A stretch of DNA of 64,000 bases from Verrucomicrobiota bacterium (GCA_014860005.1 JACZKP010000209.1:1-64000), one strand, 5' to 3'. Positions 50,252 to 59,849 are shown, counted from the first letter of the stretch. Translations and numbers: made by a program. The notes: generated by a model from the sequence alone, not told the origin.

Positions 50252-53158
50252 TCAAAGCGCAGGCCGGACCTTGGGTGCGTAGCCCACGGTGGTTTGAATG
50301 GCATGGGTGCAGGAGCAACCGGCGCTGGTTTCCGGCGCGAGCAACATCCCACCGGCGGGAATGAGTCCCAGCCAGCAACCGCCACGAATGCCCTCGAACT
50401 GTGTGCGTTTGTCCGTCTCAAGGTCCCACATACCGTGAAAGTGATGCCGGAAGAACAAAGCATGACGGCCCGCGGACATGGTGCCGCAACCGCGCCGCTC
50501 AGGCAGATCGGTGCGGAGCGTTTTGCCGGTCTTGAGGTCGAACGCGCGTTGATCGGAATAGAACACGCCGTTGAGCACCACCGGATGTTGCAGATGACCG
50601 CTGTGATGGCCCTTATCCTCCTTGTGACTGTCCGACCACAACGGCTGATTGCCGACGTGAACGGGCTGTGACTCGTCCGCATACGGCGACCGCACCCGGG
50701 CGTTGAAAGCGTAGGTGTGAAAATGCTTGTCCTTGTCGGTGCCCGTGGCCACGACCGTGTTCTGGCTGTAAACCAGGTACGTCATGAACTGGAGTTTGGA
50801 GAAGTCCTGCGCCTGTTCCCAAAGGGGCGCGCCGCTCCGCAAATCCAGCGCGACGAGGTGCGTGTCGGTCAACACGTCAGGCGACAACCGGCCACCCGGC
50901 GCATTGACCGCGTCGGGATTGCGACTTTCAATGAAGAAGATCATGCCGTCGCCAATGGTGATGGTGGAATTGAGAATCGCGCCGCGCCGGTATGACCAGC
51001 GATGCGCGCCGCTTTTCAGATCAATGCCGAAAAGCGTTTCGCTCACCACGCGGCTGACCTGGTCCGGATGATAATCCTCGAACCATTCGCCATCGTCGCC
51101 CTGATAGCGGGCCTCCTGCTTGACGCGGCTGCCGATCAGGTGTTGCTCGATGACTGCCAAATAACCCCAATCGAACTTGAGTTCACCAGCTTCTCGCGGA
51201 ACGGAATGGCGACGGCGGCGCTCACCGGTTTGGCCGTCAAACTCCAGGCAATACTGATTGTGCGCGATGTAGAGCGTGGCGTCGTCCGCGGCGGCATTAC
51301 TGCAATCACGCGGCAAGTTCGCGCGGCGCACCTCGGGGGCAATCACCGACCACAAGACACTACCGTTGTAGGCATCGAGGCCAAAGATGATTCGGTCGCC
51401 CTGGATGTACAGCCGACCATTGACGCTCAAAGGAGCCGGATTGCGCGGGCCGCGATCCGGCATGGGCCGCGGACCAGGATCGCCCCACCATGCGACTTCG
51501 AGTTCACCGCGCACATGCTCGTCGAGGCTGGTCGAGGTATTGTCGGCGCTGCCGTATTGATGACTCCACTCACCCGCGCCGGGCAGGCGGCCCCGTTCGT
51601 AACGCAGCCACCAACTGCCGGCTGTTTCGCGGCGTGCCGCCAGCAATTCACCCGAGGCGAGCCACTGATTCCACGACTCCACTTTGGGCGCCGCCCCGTC
51701 CGGGGCGGGTGCGCCCAGCAAAGCCACCCCGCCCGCAGGACGTAGAATCCGATGCACCTCGGCAGCGGGCCAGCGCGGTGGTTCGCCGGAATGGAGCGAC
51801 GATTCGGAAACAACGAGGTTCGCCATGAACGTGCCGTAAGGCAGTTCGTTGCCAGTCAAATGATGCACGCTGGCCCGGACGCCATAAACTCCGGCGGCGG
51901 ACAGCAACTTGCGCGCGGCGGCTACGCGCTGCGCGTCCGCTTCCACAATCACGAGTTTCAAATCGCTCTGTCGCACCAGTTCCAACGCCACGCGGCCATC
52001 CTGAACTCCAAGCACCACGCCCCATCCTTGTCTCACGCCGCTGCGCTCCAGCAGTTCGCGGGCAAGTGCCGCCTCTTTAACACGCCCGGCCATTAATTCC
52101 GCGGCAGCGGGCGGCACGGGTGCGGGTTGGTAATGAAATGATGTGTCGAAGAGATAACGCCGGGTCGCGTGTTCGCGTCCATCCCGATCCGGTGACCGCA
52201 GGCGGAAGCGGTATTCGGTGTCGCGTTTCAGTTCCGTCAAACGCACCTCGTGCCGCCGCGCCGGGGCGTCACCACCCAACGAGGTGGTCTTTCCCGACGG
52301 ATCGAACAACTCCAGCCGGGTGGGGATTTCCGTATCGGATTCCCAAGTCACCATTGCTGTGGTGCGATCCACCCAGTCAATGAACGGGCCGTAAGGCAAC
52401 GCGAGACGCAGCGGCTCGGGCGCCGGTGCGGGAAACTCCGCCTCACGCTGGCGATACCGGGTCGCAACTTCTTCCGACGAGAGCGCACGTTGAAAGACCC
52501 GGATTGATTCCAGCGCGCCTTTCATGCGGTAGAATTCGTTGTCGTCCTGATAGGCGCCCACCACAACCGGCGCGGAAGGCGGATACCACACTGGCCCCGA
52601 TTGGACCGAACTCTCACCGGCGAGCCGGCCATTGACGAAGATGCGTTGCAGCTTGCCATCATAAGTGCCCACCACATGATGCCAGTGCCCGGTCGCGAAG
52701 GCGGTGTCCGCCGTAAGGTAGGTCAATCGTCCCGCGGCTTCCGTCGCGATGCCCAGGCAAAAGCGATCTTGACGATAACCCAGCAACAGCCCGCGCTCGA
52801 AATCGCCGTTGTCCTGCAAGGCGCTGAAGATGCCGCCCCATTCCTGTGTGCGATCCACGCGCACCCAGGCTTCCACGGTCAGGTCTTGTTTGGGCAGCAA
52901 CGCTTTCTCAATGCTTTCGGCCACCAACAACCGCTCATCGCGCGCGGGCAGTTCAACGCGGGCCGGCGGTGGTTCATTCGCAAACCGGTAACTGCCCGAG
53001 GGTGTGATGTTGAGTCCGCCGTGCCAAGCTTTGATGGACGCGCCCTGCTGCCGATCAGAACTGAATGACCACCAACTGATCAAACCCGACTCCTGGGCGA
53101 ACGCAGTTGTCGTTGCGCCGACCGCTCCCGCCGTGAGGATGAAACGAAGCAGCTTCAT
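50252..53158 (-). CDS. Secreted multidomain protein: LamG, Rossmann-like and PQQ-type beta-propeller
   Basis: The 968-residue product has a signal peptide (MKLLRFIL..., cleavage near AFAQE). Domains in order: a LamG/concanavalin-like domain (about 25-225; LTVEAWVRVDRTQEWGGIF), a fibronectin-III-like segment (about 250-340), a Rossmann/SAM-methyltransferase-like domain (about 370-490; LELVRQSDLKLVIVEADAQRV, VHRILRPAGGVALLG) and a PQQ-type propeller (about 540-950) with repeated GLDAYNGSVLW and ALDLRSGAPLW motifs. A methyltransferase-like domain in an exported protein is odd, and no clear SAM glycine motif is visible. It is the last gene of a coupled operon; its ATG overlaps the previous stop. 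Confidence 0.8.
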   Translation of the reverse strand: MKLLRFILTAGAVGATTTAFAQESGLISWWSFSSDRQQGASIKAWHGGLNITPSGSYRFANEPPPARVELPARDERLLVAESIEKALLPKQDLTVEAWVRVDRTQEWGGIFSALQDNGDFERGLLLGYRQDRFCLGIATEAAGRLTYLTADTAFATGHWHHVVGTYDGKLQRIFVNGRLAGESSVQSGPVWYPPSAPVVVGAYQDDNEFYRMKGALESIRVFQRALSSEEVATRYRQREAEFPAPAPEPLRLALPYGPFIDWVDRTTAMVTWESDTEIPTRLELFDPSGKTTSLGGDAPARRHEVRLTELKRDTEYRFRLRSPDRDGREHATRRYLFDTSFHYQPAPVPPAAAELMAGRVKEAALARELLERSGVRQGWGVVLGVQDGRVALELVRQSDLKLVIVEADAQRVAAARKLLSAAGVYGVRASVHHLTGNELPYGTFMANLVVSESSLHSGEPPRWPAAEVHRILRPAGGVALLGAPAPDGAAPKVESWNQWLASGELLAARRETAGSWWLRYERGRLPGAGEWSHQYGSADNTSTSLDEHVRGELEVAWWGDPGPRPMPDRGPRNPAPLSVNGRLYIQGDRIIFGLDAYNGSVLWSVIAPEVRRANLPRDCSNAAADDATLYIAHNQYCLEFDGQTGERRRRHSVPREAGELKFDWGYLAVIEQHLIGSRVKQEARYQGDDGEWFEDYHPDQVSRVVSETLFGIDLKSGAHRWSYRRGAILNSTITIGDGMIFFIESRNPDAVNAPGGRLSPDVLTDTHLVALDLRSGAPLWEQAQDFSKLQFMTYLVYSQNTVVATGTDKDKHFHTYAFNARVRSPYADESQPVHVGNQPLWSDSHKEDKGHHSGHLQHPVVLNGVFYSDQRAFDLKTGKTLRTDLPERRGCGTMSAGRHALFFRHHFHGMWDLETDKRTQFEGIRGGCWLGLIPAGGMLLAPETSAGCSCTHAIQTTVGYAPKVRPAL

Positions 53159-54582
53159 GGCCGTAACTCCTTTCCACTCTGCGCGGGCACAAGTGCCGCG
53201 TGGGCCGCCGTCGCCCGCAGGCAATGAATGACGCCTTCATCCGTGCTGACCAGCAACATGCCATCGGCCGCCGCCAGACCGTAGGCGCCACCCTTGACTT
53301 TGTGTTGCCAGCGCAACGTGCCGCGCTCGGTGTGAAAGCCGGCAATTTCCCCGTCGCCCCCGAGCACCAGAGTGTCGCCGGCCAGCGCGAGACTCAACGG
53401 CCAGCGGCTTTCGCTGCGCCACAGGACGCAGTTGTTCATGCCTTCGGTGGTGGCGTCAATCTTGCGTCCCAAGTCGGCAAGCTGATCCTTGATTTTCTGC
53501 TGCTCCGCTTCCGTGCCGGTTTTCTTGCCCAACTCGCGCAACTCCTTCGCAAGCTGACCCTGCCGGGCGGACAACGCTTTCTGCTCGCGGGCCAGTTCGA
53601 GATAGCGCGCCCGATCCAGCACGGAAATCTCCGTGTCGGAGTGAAGATACGAGCGCCCGGCCACGACGATCATGTGATTGCCTTGAAACGTGGCGAGTTG
53701 GTCTTTGCGCCCTTCCTCAACGGCACCGAGTTGACCGGTCTTGCCCGGGCCAAAAACCAACATGCCCTCGTTCAACAGTGCATAAGTGCCACCGGCACCT
53801 TCGACCACATGCAGCCGCTTGCCATCTGTAATGTCGCAGACAATCGGATTGTTCCGGCCCGAGGGCACGTAGAGCCGCGTGGCCGAGGCCAGCAGATAAC
53901 CCTGTGCGGGAAGATCGCTTTGCACCTGCCGCCATTTGACCGCGCCCGTGGCGGCGTCGAGTGCGACCAAATGAACGCCCTCCGACGGAAACATTCCGGC
54001 GGTGGTATAGACCAGGCCGTTCTGCACCACCACTGAAGTGCGAATGGGCCAGTTGGAAATCACGCGGCCATTGCCGGGGATGCGCCGATCCGTGTCCACG
54101 GCCCGCTGTTGCCACACCAACTTTCCAGAAGTGGCATCAAGACAATACACCCGGCCATCATCCGAACCGAAATACGCGCGGCCATTCACGATCGTGGGCG
54201 TGAAACGCACGGGGCCTTCCGTAAAGAACGTCCACAACTCCCGCCCCGTCTTCGCGTCAAGGCAATAGACCTGGTCATCCGCTGAAGAACCAAAATAAAC
54301 GCGCCCGGACGCGATCACGGCGTGAAAGACGCGATCAAACGTTTGCCGGGCTTTGAGGTCATAGACCTTGTTCCAGCCATCCCACTTCGCTTCGCCCTGC
54401 CACGCGGGCTGCGGTAGTTGCGCGGAACGCCAGCTCCAGGCTTCGACGAGATTGCGCGGCAACGGGTCGGGCGACACGCCGGTTCGCGCGTAGTCGTTTC
54501 GGTAGGTGGGCCAATCTGCGGCCAGCGCCGTGCCGCAGGACGCCAGCGTCAGCGCCACAAGTAATTTTGAAACTGTGATCAT
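53155..54582 (-). CDS. Secreted PQQ-like beta-propeller protein with coiled-coil insertion
   Basis: The 475-residue protein has a signal peptide (cleavage near ALAAD) and BamB/PQQ-like propeller blades (YCLDAKTGRELWTF, YCLDATSGKLVWQQ, ALDAATGAVKWRQ). Between blades there is a charged helical insertion of about 70 residues (RARYLELAREQKALSARQGQ and on, to about residue 370) predicted to form a coiled coil. No PQQ-enzyme active-site Asp-Glu pair is evident, so a binding or scaffold role is more likely. ATGA overlaps on both sides link it to the ATPase gene and the 968-residue gene. Confidence 0.85.
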   Translation of the reverse strand: MITVSKLLVALTLASCGTALAADWPTYRNDYARTGVSPDPLPRNLVEAWSWRSAQLPQPAWQGEAKWDGWNKVYDLKARQTFDRVFHAVIASGRVYFGSSADDQVYCLDAKTGRELWTFFTEGPVRFTPTIVNGRAYFGSDDGRVYCLDATSGKLVWQQRAVDTDRRIPGNGRVISNWPIRTSVVVQNGLVYTTAGMFPSEGVHLVALDAATGAVKWRQVQSDLPAQGYLLASATRLYVPSGRNNPIVCDITDGKRLHVVEGAGGTYALLNEGMLVFGPGKTGQLGAVEEGRKDQLATFQGNHMIVVAGRSYLHSDTEISVLDRARYLELAREQKALSARQGQLAKELRELGKKTGTEAEQQKIKDQLADLGRKIDATTEGMNNCVLWRSESRWPLSLALAGDTLVLGGDGEIAGFHTERGTLRWQHKVKGGAYGLAAADGMLLVSTDEGVIHCLRATAAHAALVPAQSGKELRP

Positions 54583-55295
54583 GTTGAAGGAATGGGTTGA
54601 ACGGGATTAACCACTGGAAAGTTCATCGAACGATCAGCATCAACCAATCGTCCGGCTGCAAGGTGCAGGATGCGGCTCGTGTGCGGTGCGGCATCGTTGC
54701 CGTGCGTCACCACGACCACGGTGCCGCCTGCCTGATGGAAGGCGGCCAGATGACGAAAGACTTCGGCGGCGTTCGCCGGATCGAGATTGCCCGTGGGTTC
54801 GTCCGCCAGAATCAACGCGGGTTGCTTGACGAGGGCGCGGGCCAGAGCGGTGCGCTGCCGTTCACCCGCGCTTAACGTGCCCGGACGCGCCGCCGCGCGT
54901 TCGCTCAAGCCAAGTTGACGGAGCAAGGTTTCGACGCGCGCCGCGGCCGCCGGCACGTCACTACCCGTCGGCAGACCCGCGAGGATATTTTCCCTCACCG
55001 TCAAATATGGAACCAGGTGAAACAACTGGAACACAAACCCAACGCGCTCGGCGCGGAGACGGTTGCGCTCAGGAGCGGACAGCGCGTAGAGATCGCGGCC
55101 TTCAAATTTCACGCGACCAGCGCTGGGACGTTGCATGCCGCCCAACGCGAGCAACAACGTCGTCTTGCCACAGCCGGAAGGCCCTTTGATGACCACGAAC
55201 TCCCCGCGCGCGATGGTCACGCTCACACCGGCGAGCGCCGCAACTTCACCGGTCGCACCGGGAAAGCGTCGTTCCACTTGTTCGCACACGATCAT
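54579..55295 (-). CDS. LolD/MacB-type ABC transporter ATPase
   Basis: The 238-residue ATPase has Walker A GPSGCGKTT, Q-loop VFQLFHLVPYLTVRENI, signature LSAGE, Walker B LILADEPTGNLDP and the H-loop VTHGN. FQxFHLxPxLT and DEPTGNLD are typical of the LolD/MacB/FtsE class that works with FtsX-like permeases. These mechanotransmission systems move lipoproteins or act across the periplasm rather than import solutes. Its permease is encoded 2 bp upstream. Confidence 0.9.
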   Translation of the reverse strand: MIVCEQVERRFPGATGEVAALAGVSVTIARGEFVVIKGPSGCGKTTLLLALGGMQRPSAGRVKFEGRDLYALSAPERNRLRAERVGFVFQLFHLVPYLTVRENILAGLPTGSDVPAAAARVETLLRQLGLSERAAARPGTLSAGERQRTALARALVKQPALILADEPTGNLDPANAAEVFRHLAAFHQAGGTVVVVTHGNDAAPHTSRILHLAAGRLVDADRSMNFPVVNPVQPIPST

Positions 55296-55297
55296 TG

Positions 55298-56449
55298 TCA
55301 GTCGGCTCGCAAAGTTTTTGCCGGTTCCTGCGCTACCGCCGCCAGCGTGGGCAGCAGGCTGGCCAGCGCCGCAAAGGCCGGAGTCAATGCCAACGCCCAA
55401 CCCAACAGCGTGGGATCGGCAATCAGGCTTTTCGCCGTCACCTTAAAAATTTCCGGCCCGGCGCTCAAGGCAATCCAAGTGCCCAAGGCGTACCCCGCCA
55501 ATGCTCCGACTGCGCCCAGTAACAGCGCCTTGCCCAGCAGCAATCCGGCGATCCGCGCCGAGCCATGTCCGAGTGCGCGCCACAGACCGATCTCTGACCG
55601 TCGTTCGCGGACATTCAACCAGGCCAGCAACGCGAGCCAGCCCGCGCCCACCAACAGCACAAGCGGCACGGCAAAGCGCGCGTATCGCTCCGCCATCTGC
55701 CGTTGCCGCGCCCGCGCATCGGCCAGCACGGTCAGTTGCAGGACACGTACCTCGGGCAGAAGCTCCTCGATCACTGCGCGCAACTGCGCGAGCGGATCTT
55801 CGTCCGCCGTGAGGCACAGGCAGTCAATGGCCTTGATCTCATTGATCCGTCCCGGCAAACCAAGGACCGCTTGCACGTCGGCGAGCGCGCCATAAATTCG
55901 CACGTCCTCCTCGGTGCCGCTTTCCCCCAAAATGCGTTCGACCGTGAACTCGCGGTTCGACAAGCGGATGGTTTCGCCGCGCTTTGCTTCCAACCGTACC
56001 GCGATGGCGCGACCGAGAATCACCTGGCCGGGCTTCAAGCGATAGCCCATTGGCTGTTTGCCTTCGTTGGGGTCCACAATGGTTTCGCCCAAACCAGTGA
56101 GCAGCGCGGGCCGTCCACCAAGTTCGAGCCGTCCTTCGAGCGCGGGCGTGAGATGATTGAAACTCAGAAACACACCATGACTTGCGGCCAATCGCCGCAC
56201 CGCTTCCTCGGGCATGGTCTGATCTGAGAAACCGTGCGTCCAGAAGTGGTCCATGTCGGTCGCGCGCGGAATGATGCGCAAATTGAAACCGAGATCACGC
56301 ATGACCCGCCGGGTTTCGCGTTCGGCGGCGGCGGTCGTCATTTTGACTGCCACCAGCAAGGCAACCGCGATGACCAATCCCAGCGTCACCAACAAAGCGT
56401 TCGCCCAGTGATGGCGCAACTCGCGGAGAATGAGACCCGCCAGACTCAT
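55298..56449 (-). CDS. FtsX-like ABC transporter permease (MacB/LolE-type)
   Basis: The 383-residue protein has one N-terminal membrane segment, a large periplasmic domain (about 45-250) and three C-terminal membrane segments, the MacB/FtsX layout, with RRSEIGLWRALGHGSARIAGLLLGKALLLG typical of FtsX domains (given here in two parts: RRSEIGLWRALG and ARIAGLLLGKALLLG). I start at MSLAGLIL, which overlaps the previous stop as ATGA. It pairs with the LolD-like ATPase. Confidence 0.85.
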   Translation of the reverse strand: MSLAGLILRELRHHWANALLVTLGLVIAVALLVAVKMTTAAAERETRRVMRDLGFNLRIIPRATDMDHFWTHGFSDQTMPEEAVRRLAASHGVFLSFNHLTPALEGRLELGGRPALLTGLGETIVDPNEGKQPMGYRLKPGQVILGRAIAVRLEAKRGETIRLSNREFTVERILGESGTEEDVRIYGALADVQAVLGLPGRINEIKAIDCLCLTADEDPLAQLRAVIEELLPEVRVLQLTVLADARARQRQMAERYARFAVPLVLLVGAGWLALLAWLNVRERRSEIGLWRALGHGSARIAGLLLGKALLLGAVGALAGYALGTWIALSAGPEIFKVTAKSLIADPTLLGWALALTPAFAALASLLPTLAAVAQEPAKTLRAD

Positions 56450-57594
56450 CCCTGCTCCCTTCGGATCTTGCGCCACCAAGCGACAGCGACCAGCAACAGC
56501 ACAACCGCACCTGCGGCCAAAGCCATCCAAACCACGCGGCTCGTGGTTTCCAACGGAGTCACCGTGCCCACCGTCGCGGGCGTCACGGGCGCGGAAGGAT
56601 TCGCAGTGGGCGGGGCTTTATCTGAGACTGCCACTTCGGCGGCAATGTCTTCGACCATTATCTCCGCGTAACCGATTCCCGCCGCGGCGCCGGGTAGTTT
56701 GCGAACTTGTCCCGTAACCGGCCCCCTCATTACGATGCGACTGACCTCCGCGCGCACCATGGGATTCTCCGGGTCAAAGCCCAACCGCTGCACGGCCATG
56801 CGCTGGCGGTCAGCGTCCCAGCGCGCCGGCAGCAGCTGACCTTTCATCCATTCGCGATCCAGTTCGCACTCGCAATCCTGGCCGATGATCACGAGGCGCT
56901 CCTGCAACACCGTCTGGGTGATGAGCGGCCCTTCCAGCGGGCTGCCAATGCGCCGACCGCGACCAAACACCAGCGCCACCCGCGGTTCATCTGCCAGCTC
57001 GGGATCAAAGCCCAATCCCCACAACGTCACGCGCTCGCGGGCAGCCTGAGCCGCTGTGACAGGAATCAGCTTGGGCGGCGTGTCCACCGGCTTGGGCATT
57101 GAAGGCATAAGTTGAGTGACAGCGCGGATGGCCGCTTCAGCCGCAGTCTGCACGCGGGCGACTTCCGCCGCCGGACCGCCTTCAATCAGAATCACGACCG
57201 CGAACGCGTTGAGCGCCGCCTCATGAATCTCCGCGCGCAACGGCGACAGCGCCACCGACTCAATCAACGCCGTGGCGGCTGACACCTCCGTCGGTAATTC
57301 GTCACCTCGCGCTATCAGCAACCTGCGGCCATCTGCCGACACCAGCGTCAGCGTTCGTTCCGATGTGGCAGTTTCTTCGCGCACGCTAAAGGTGATGTTC
57401 GCATCCAGCAGACTCGCGGCGCTGATGCGGCGATAGATTTCGGCGCGGGCGCCAAGGTCGCGTCCCGCCAGCACCAATTGGTAGGGTTCATCGCCGAGGT
57501 CCACAAACCCAGTGTCGCGCACCGAATAACGACACGCCCACGCCACGCCGAGCAGCGTAAGAAACACGAAAATGATGACGGCTCGTTGCTTCAT
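56446..57594 (-). CDS. Bitopic membrane protein of unknown function
   Basis: The 382-residue product has an N-terminal membrane segment (about 5-21), a large soluble part and a C-terminal membrane segment (about 352-374) followed by basic residues. The soluble part is alpha/beta and contains a recurring (W/Q)(G/R)LGFDPE pattern: LWGLGFDPELADEPRVALVFGRG and VQRLGFDPENPMVRAEVS (quoted in short: LGFDPELADE and LGFDPENPMV). I recognise no family. It is wedged between a ThiF-like gene and an FtsX-like permease with ATGA overlaps on both sides, so it probably works with them. Confidence 0.75.
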   Translation of the reverse strand: MKQRAVIIFVFLTLLGVAWACRYSVRDTGFVDLGDEPYQLVLAGRDLGARAEIYRRISAASLLDANITFSVREETATSERTLTLVSADGRRLLIARGDELPTEVSAATALIESVALSPLRAEIHEAALNAFAVVILIEGGPAAEVARVQTAAEAAIRAVTQLMPSMPKPVDTPPKLIPVTAAQAARERVTLWGLGFDPELADEPRVALVFGRGRRIGSPLEGPLITQTVLQERLVIIGQDCECELDREWMKGQLLPARWDADRQRMAVQRLGFDPENPMVRAEVSRIVMRGPVTGQVRKLPGAAAGIGYAEIMVEDIAAEVAVSDKAPPTANPSAPVTPATVGTVTPLETTSRVVWMALAAGAVVLLLVAVAWWRKIRREQG

Positions 57595-58382
57595 GTGGCG
57601 TTGCTTTCGGGGCACAGGTTGCCACATTCCGTGCAGTCCGCCAACCTTTGGATCCTTACCTGACGAAATGTCATTGTCCGCAGGTCGCCAATCAACATCC
57701 GGCCCGCCAGCGGCTCGCCGAGACCGGTCAGCACTTTCACGACCTCCGTAGCCGCCAGCGACCCAGCGGTGGCCGACACCGCGCCCAGCACAGGGAAGCG
57801 GCGGGTCCAATGCGGATTGGACTCCGGATACAAACAGCGCAGGCACGGCGTGCGGCCCGGAATCAGGGTGGTCAGATGCAATTCCAGATCATACACGGCA
57901 CACTCGATCATGGGCCGACGCAACGTCACCGCCGCGTGGTTAAGCGCAAACCGTTCGCCAAACAACGGGGCGCAGTCCACGATCACATCGGCCTCGCGCG
58001 CGAGTTGCAGGGTGTTGTCCATGCTCGCGTTCTCCGGCACGGCCACGATCTCGAGGCGCGGATTGAAGGCGCGCAAGCGATCCATCGCCGAATCCAGCCG
58101 CGCCGTGCCGATGCGGTCCTGCGTCATCAACGTCTGCCGGTTCAAATCACTGGGTTTGATGTTGCCGGCGTGCGCGAGGATGAGGCGGCCTATACCGGCG
58201 GCAGCCAATTGCCAAGCCACAGAGCCGCCCAATCCGCCGATGCGTGAGATCAAGACGGTGGCGCCTTTGAGCTTGCGCTGGCCAGCTTCACCGAAGCCTT
58301 CGATGTTAAACTGCCATTCGTACACCGACCGCTCCTCGGCGTTCAACGGCGGAAGCTCATGGCCGGGCGTTTTTTCAACCAT
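57591..58382 (-). CDS. ThiF/MoeB/HesA-family E1-like protein
   Basis: The 263-residue protein has the E1 fold: glycine-rich RIGGLGGSV (47-55), SDLNRQ (78-83), VDCAPLFGERFALN with Asp136, and a zinc tetrad Cys180-x2-Cys183 and Cys250-x2-Cys253. MoeB and ThiF adenylate the C-terminus of MoaD or ThiS. Two usual ATP contacts differ: the DFD-type motif after the second strand is HAG (71-73), and the conserved Lys of the following helix is Arg95. Next to a molybdate-type transporter it suggests molybdopterin work, but activity may be altered. Confidence 0.8.
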   Translation of the reverse strand: MVEKTPGHELPPLNAEERSVYEWQFNIEGFGEAGQRKLKGATVLISRIGGLGGSVAWQLAAAGIGRLILAHAGNIKPSDLNRQTLMTQDRIGTARLDSAMDRLRAFNPRLEIVAVPENASMDNTLQLAREADVIVDCAPLFGERFALNHAAVTLRRPMIECAVYDLELHLTTLIPGRTPCLRCLYPESNPHWTRRFPVLGAVSATAGSLAATEVVKVLTGLGEPLAGRMLIGDLRTMTFRQVRIQRLADCTECGNLCPESNAT

Positions 58383-59019
58383 GATGCACCTCCAGTTTGC
58401 CATCGTGAAGTTGCAGAACGCAGTCCGCCAGCCGGTCGGCTTCGGCGCGGCTGTGCGTGATGTGCAGCACGGTCACGCCCGTGCGGGTTTGAATTTCTTC
58501 AAGCAGATTGCACATGGCGTCCCGCGTTTCCTCATCCAGCGCACCAAGTGGTTCGTCCAAACACAACACGCGCGGTTGAAACGCCAGCGCGCGACCGAGC
58601 GCGATGCGTTGAATTTCGCCACCACTAAGCCCGGCCACCGAACGCTCCAGCAACGGCGTGATGCCCAGCCAGGCGGCCACCTCCTCGACGCGCTGGCAAA
58701 TGACTGCCGCAGGCTGGCGACGCACCGCCAGCGAAAAGCCAATTTGGTCCTGCACTTTGAGATGCGGAAACAACGCGGCGTCCTGCGGGACAAATCCGAT
58801 GTTGCGCTGCGCCGGCGGCCAGTCGGTCACATCCTCCACGCCCAGGCGGATGCGCCCGCCCTCGACGCGACGCAAACCGCAGATGGCCTCGAGCAACGTG
58901 GTCTTGCCCGATCCCGTGCGGCCCATGAGCACGGCGTAGCTGCCCGCCGGCAGTTCAAACGAGAGGTCGCGCAAGGCGAACTTGCCGGCGGAGATTGTGA
59001 GTTGTTCGGCAATGATCAT
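58375..59019 (-). CDS. ModC/WtpC-type ABC transporter ATPase
   Basis: The 214-residue ATPase has Walker A GRTGSGKTT, Q-loop VPQDAALFPHL, signature LSGGE and Walker B VLCLDEPLGALD. The closest-looking relatives are oxyanion importers (molybdate, tungstate, sulfate). The C-terminal TOBE/Mop regulatory domain of long ModC proteins is absent. It overlaps the permease gene by ATGA and the ThiF-like gene by 8 bp. Confidence 0.88.
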   Translation of the reverse strand: MIIAEQLTISAGKFALRDLSFELPAGSYAVLMGRTGSGKTTLLEAICGLRRVEGGRIRLGVEDVTDWPPAQRNIGFVPQDAALFPHLKVQDQIGFSLAVRRQPAAVICQRVEEVAAWLGITPLLERSVAGLSGGEIQRIALGRALAFQPRVLCLDEPLGALDEETRDAMCNLLEEIQTRTGVTVLHITHSRAEADRLADCVLQLHDGKLEVHHG

Positions 59020-59849
59020 GAGCGGCGCGGTTCGCCCAGAACGGTTTCCCGTCCCCAGTGGCGGAGAACGAACAAAGCGGCGACCGCCGTCACCACCATC
59101 AACAGCGAAACCGCCACGGCGGCTTCAAGATTGCCAACGCTCAACTCAAGGAAAACGGTCGTGGACAGCACCTCGGTCTTGAAGCGCGTGGCGCCGGAGA
59201 AAACCAGGATCGGACCGAACTCGCCCAGCGAGCGCGCCCAAGCCAGCGTGGCCGCCGCCAACATGCCGCGCCGCGCCGCCGGAAACGCCACCAGCCAGAA
59301 CGCCTGCGCCCGATGACATCCCAGCGTGAGCGCGACCTGCTCGGGGCGCGGACTGAGTTGGTCGAAAGTTGTGCGCATCGTTCGCACTGCGAAAGCGCAA
59401 GCGACCATGAATTGCGCGAGGATGACGCTCGGGATCGCGTAAGTAACGGGAAAGAATCTTTCAAGCGCGCGCCCGGGCGCCGTCTGAAAAAGTATGAGCA
59501 GACTCAAACCCACCACCAGCGGCGGCAGCACGATCGGAATTTCCACAATGAGATCCACCAGACCACGACCGGGAAATCGGGTGCGCGAAAGCAGATAGCC
59601 CAGCGGCACGGCGACCCAAAGCGAGAGCAGCGTGGTGAGCGTGCAGGACAACAGGCTGAGCCGAATGGCGTAGCGAATCTCCGGGCTTTGCAATGCCTGC
59701 CACAGATGGCCCGGCGTGGTGTAGGCCGCATCCGCCACCAACATGGCCAGCAACAGAAATACGTACAGACTCCCGATGAATGCCAGAACTGCGTAGAATC
59801 GCCGGTCGCTGCCGGACAACGGCGCGTGGTCACCCACCGGGCGGCTCAC
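59016..59849 (-). CDS. ModB/WtpB-type ABC transporter permease
   Basis: The 277-residue protein has about six membrane segments and the binding-protein-dependent transport signature ARSLGEFGPILVFSGATRFKT with the EAA-loop Gly. PLGYLLSRTRFPGRGLVDLIVEIPIVLPPLVVGLSLL (in short, RTRFPG...EIPIVLPPLVVG) is typical of molybdate/tungstate permeases. It overlaps modA-like and modC-like genes by ATGA. Confidence 0.88.
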   Translation of the reverse strand: MSRPVGDHAPLSGSDRRFYAVLAFIGSLYVFLLLAMLVADAAYTTPGHLWQALQSPEIRYAIRLSLLSCTLTTLLSLWVAVPLGYLLSRTRFPGRGLVDLIVEIPIVLPPLVVGLSLLILFQTAPGRALERFFPVTYAIPSVILAQFMVACAFAVRTMRTTFDQLSPRPEQVALTLGCHRAQAFWLVAFPAARRGMLAAATLAWARSLGEFGPILVFSGATRFKTEVLSTTVFLELSVGNLEAAVAVSLLMVVTAVAALFVLRHWGRETVLGEPRRS

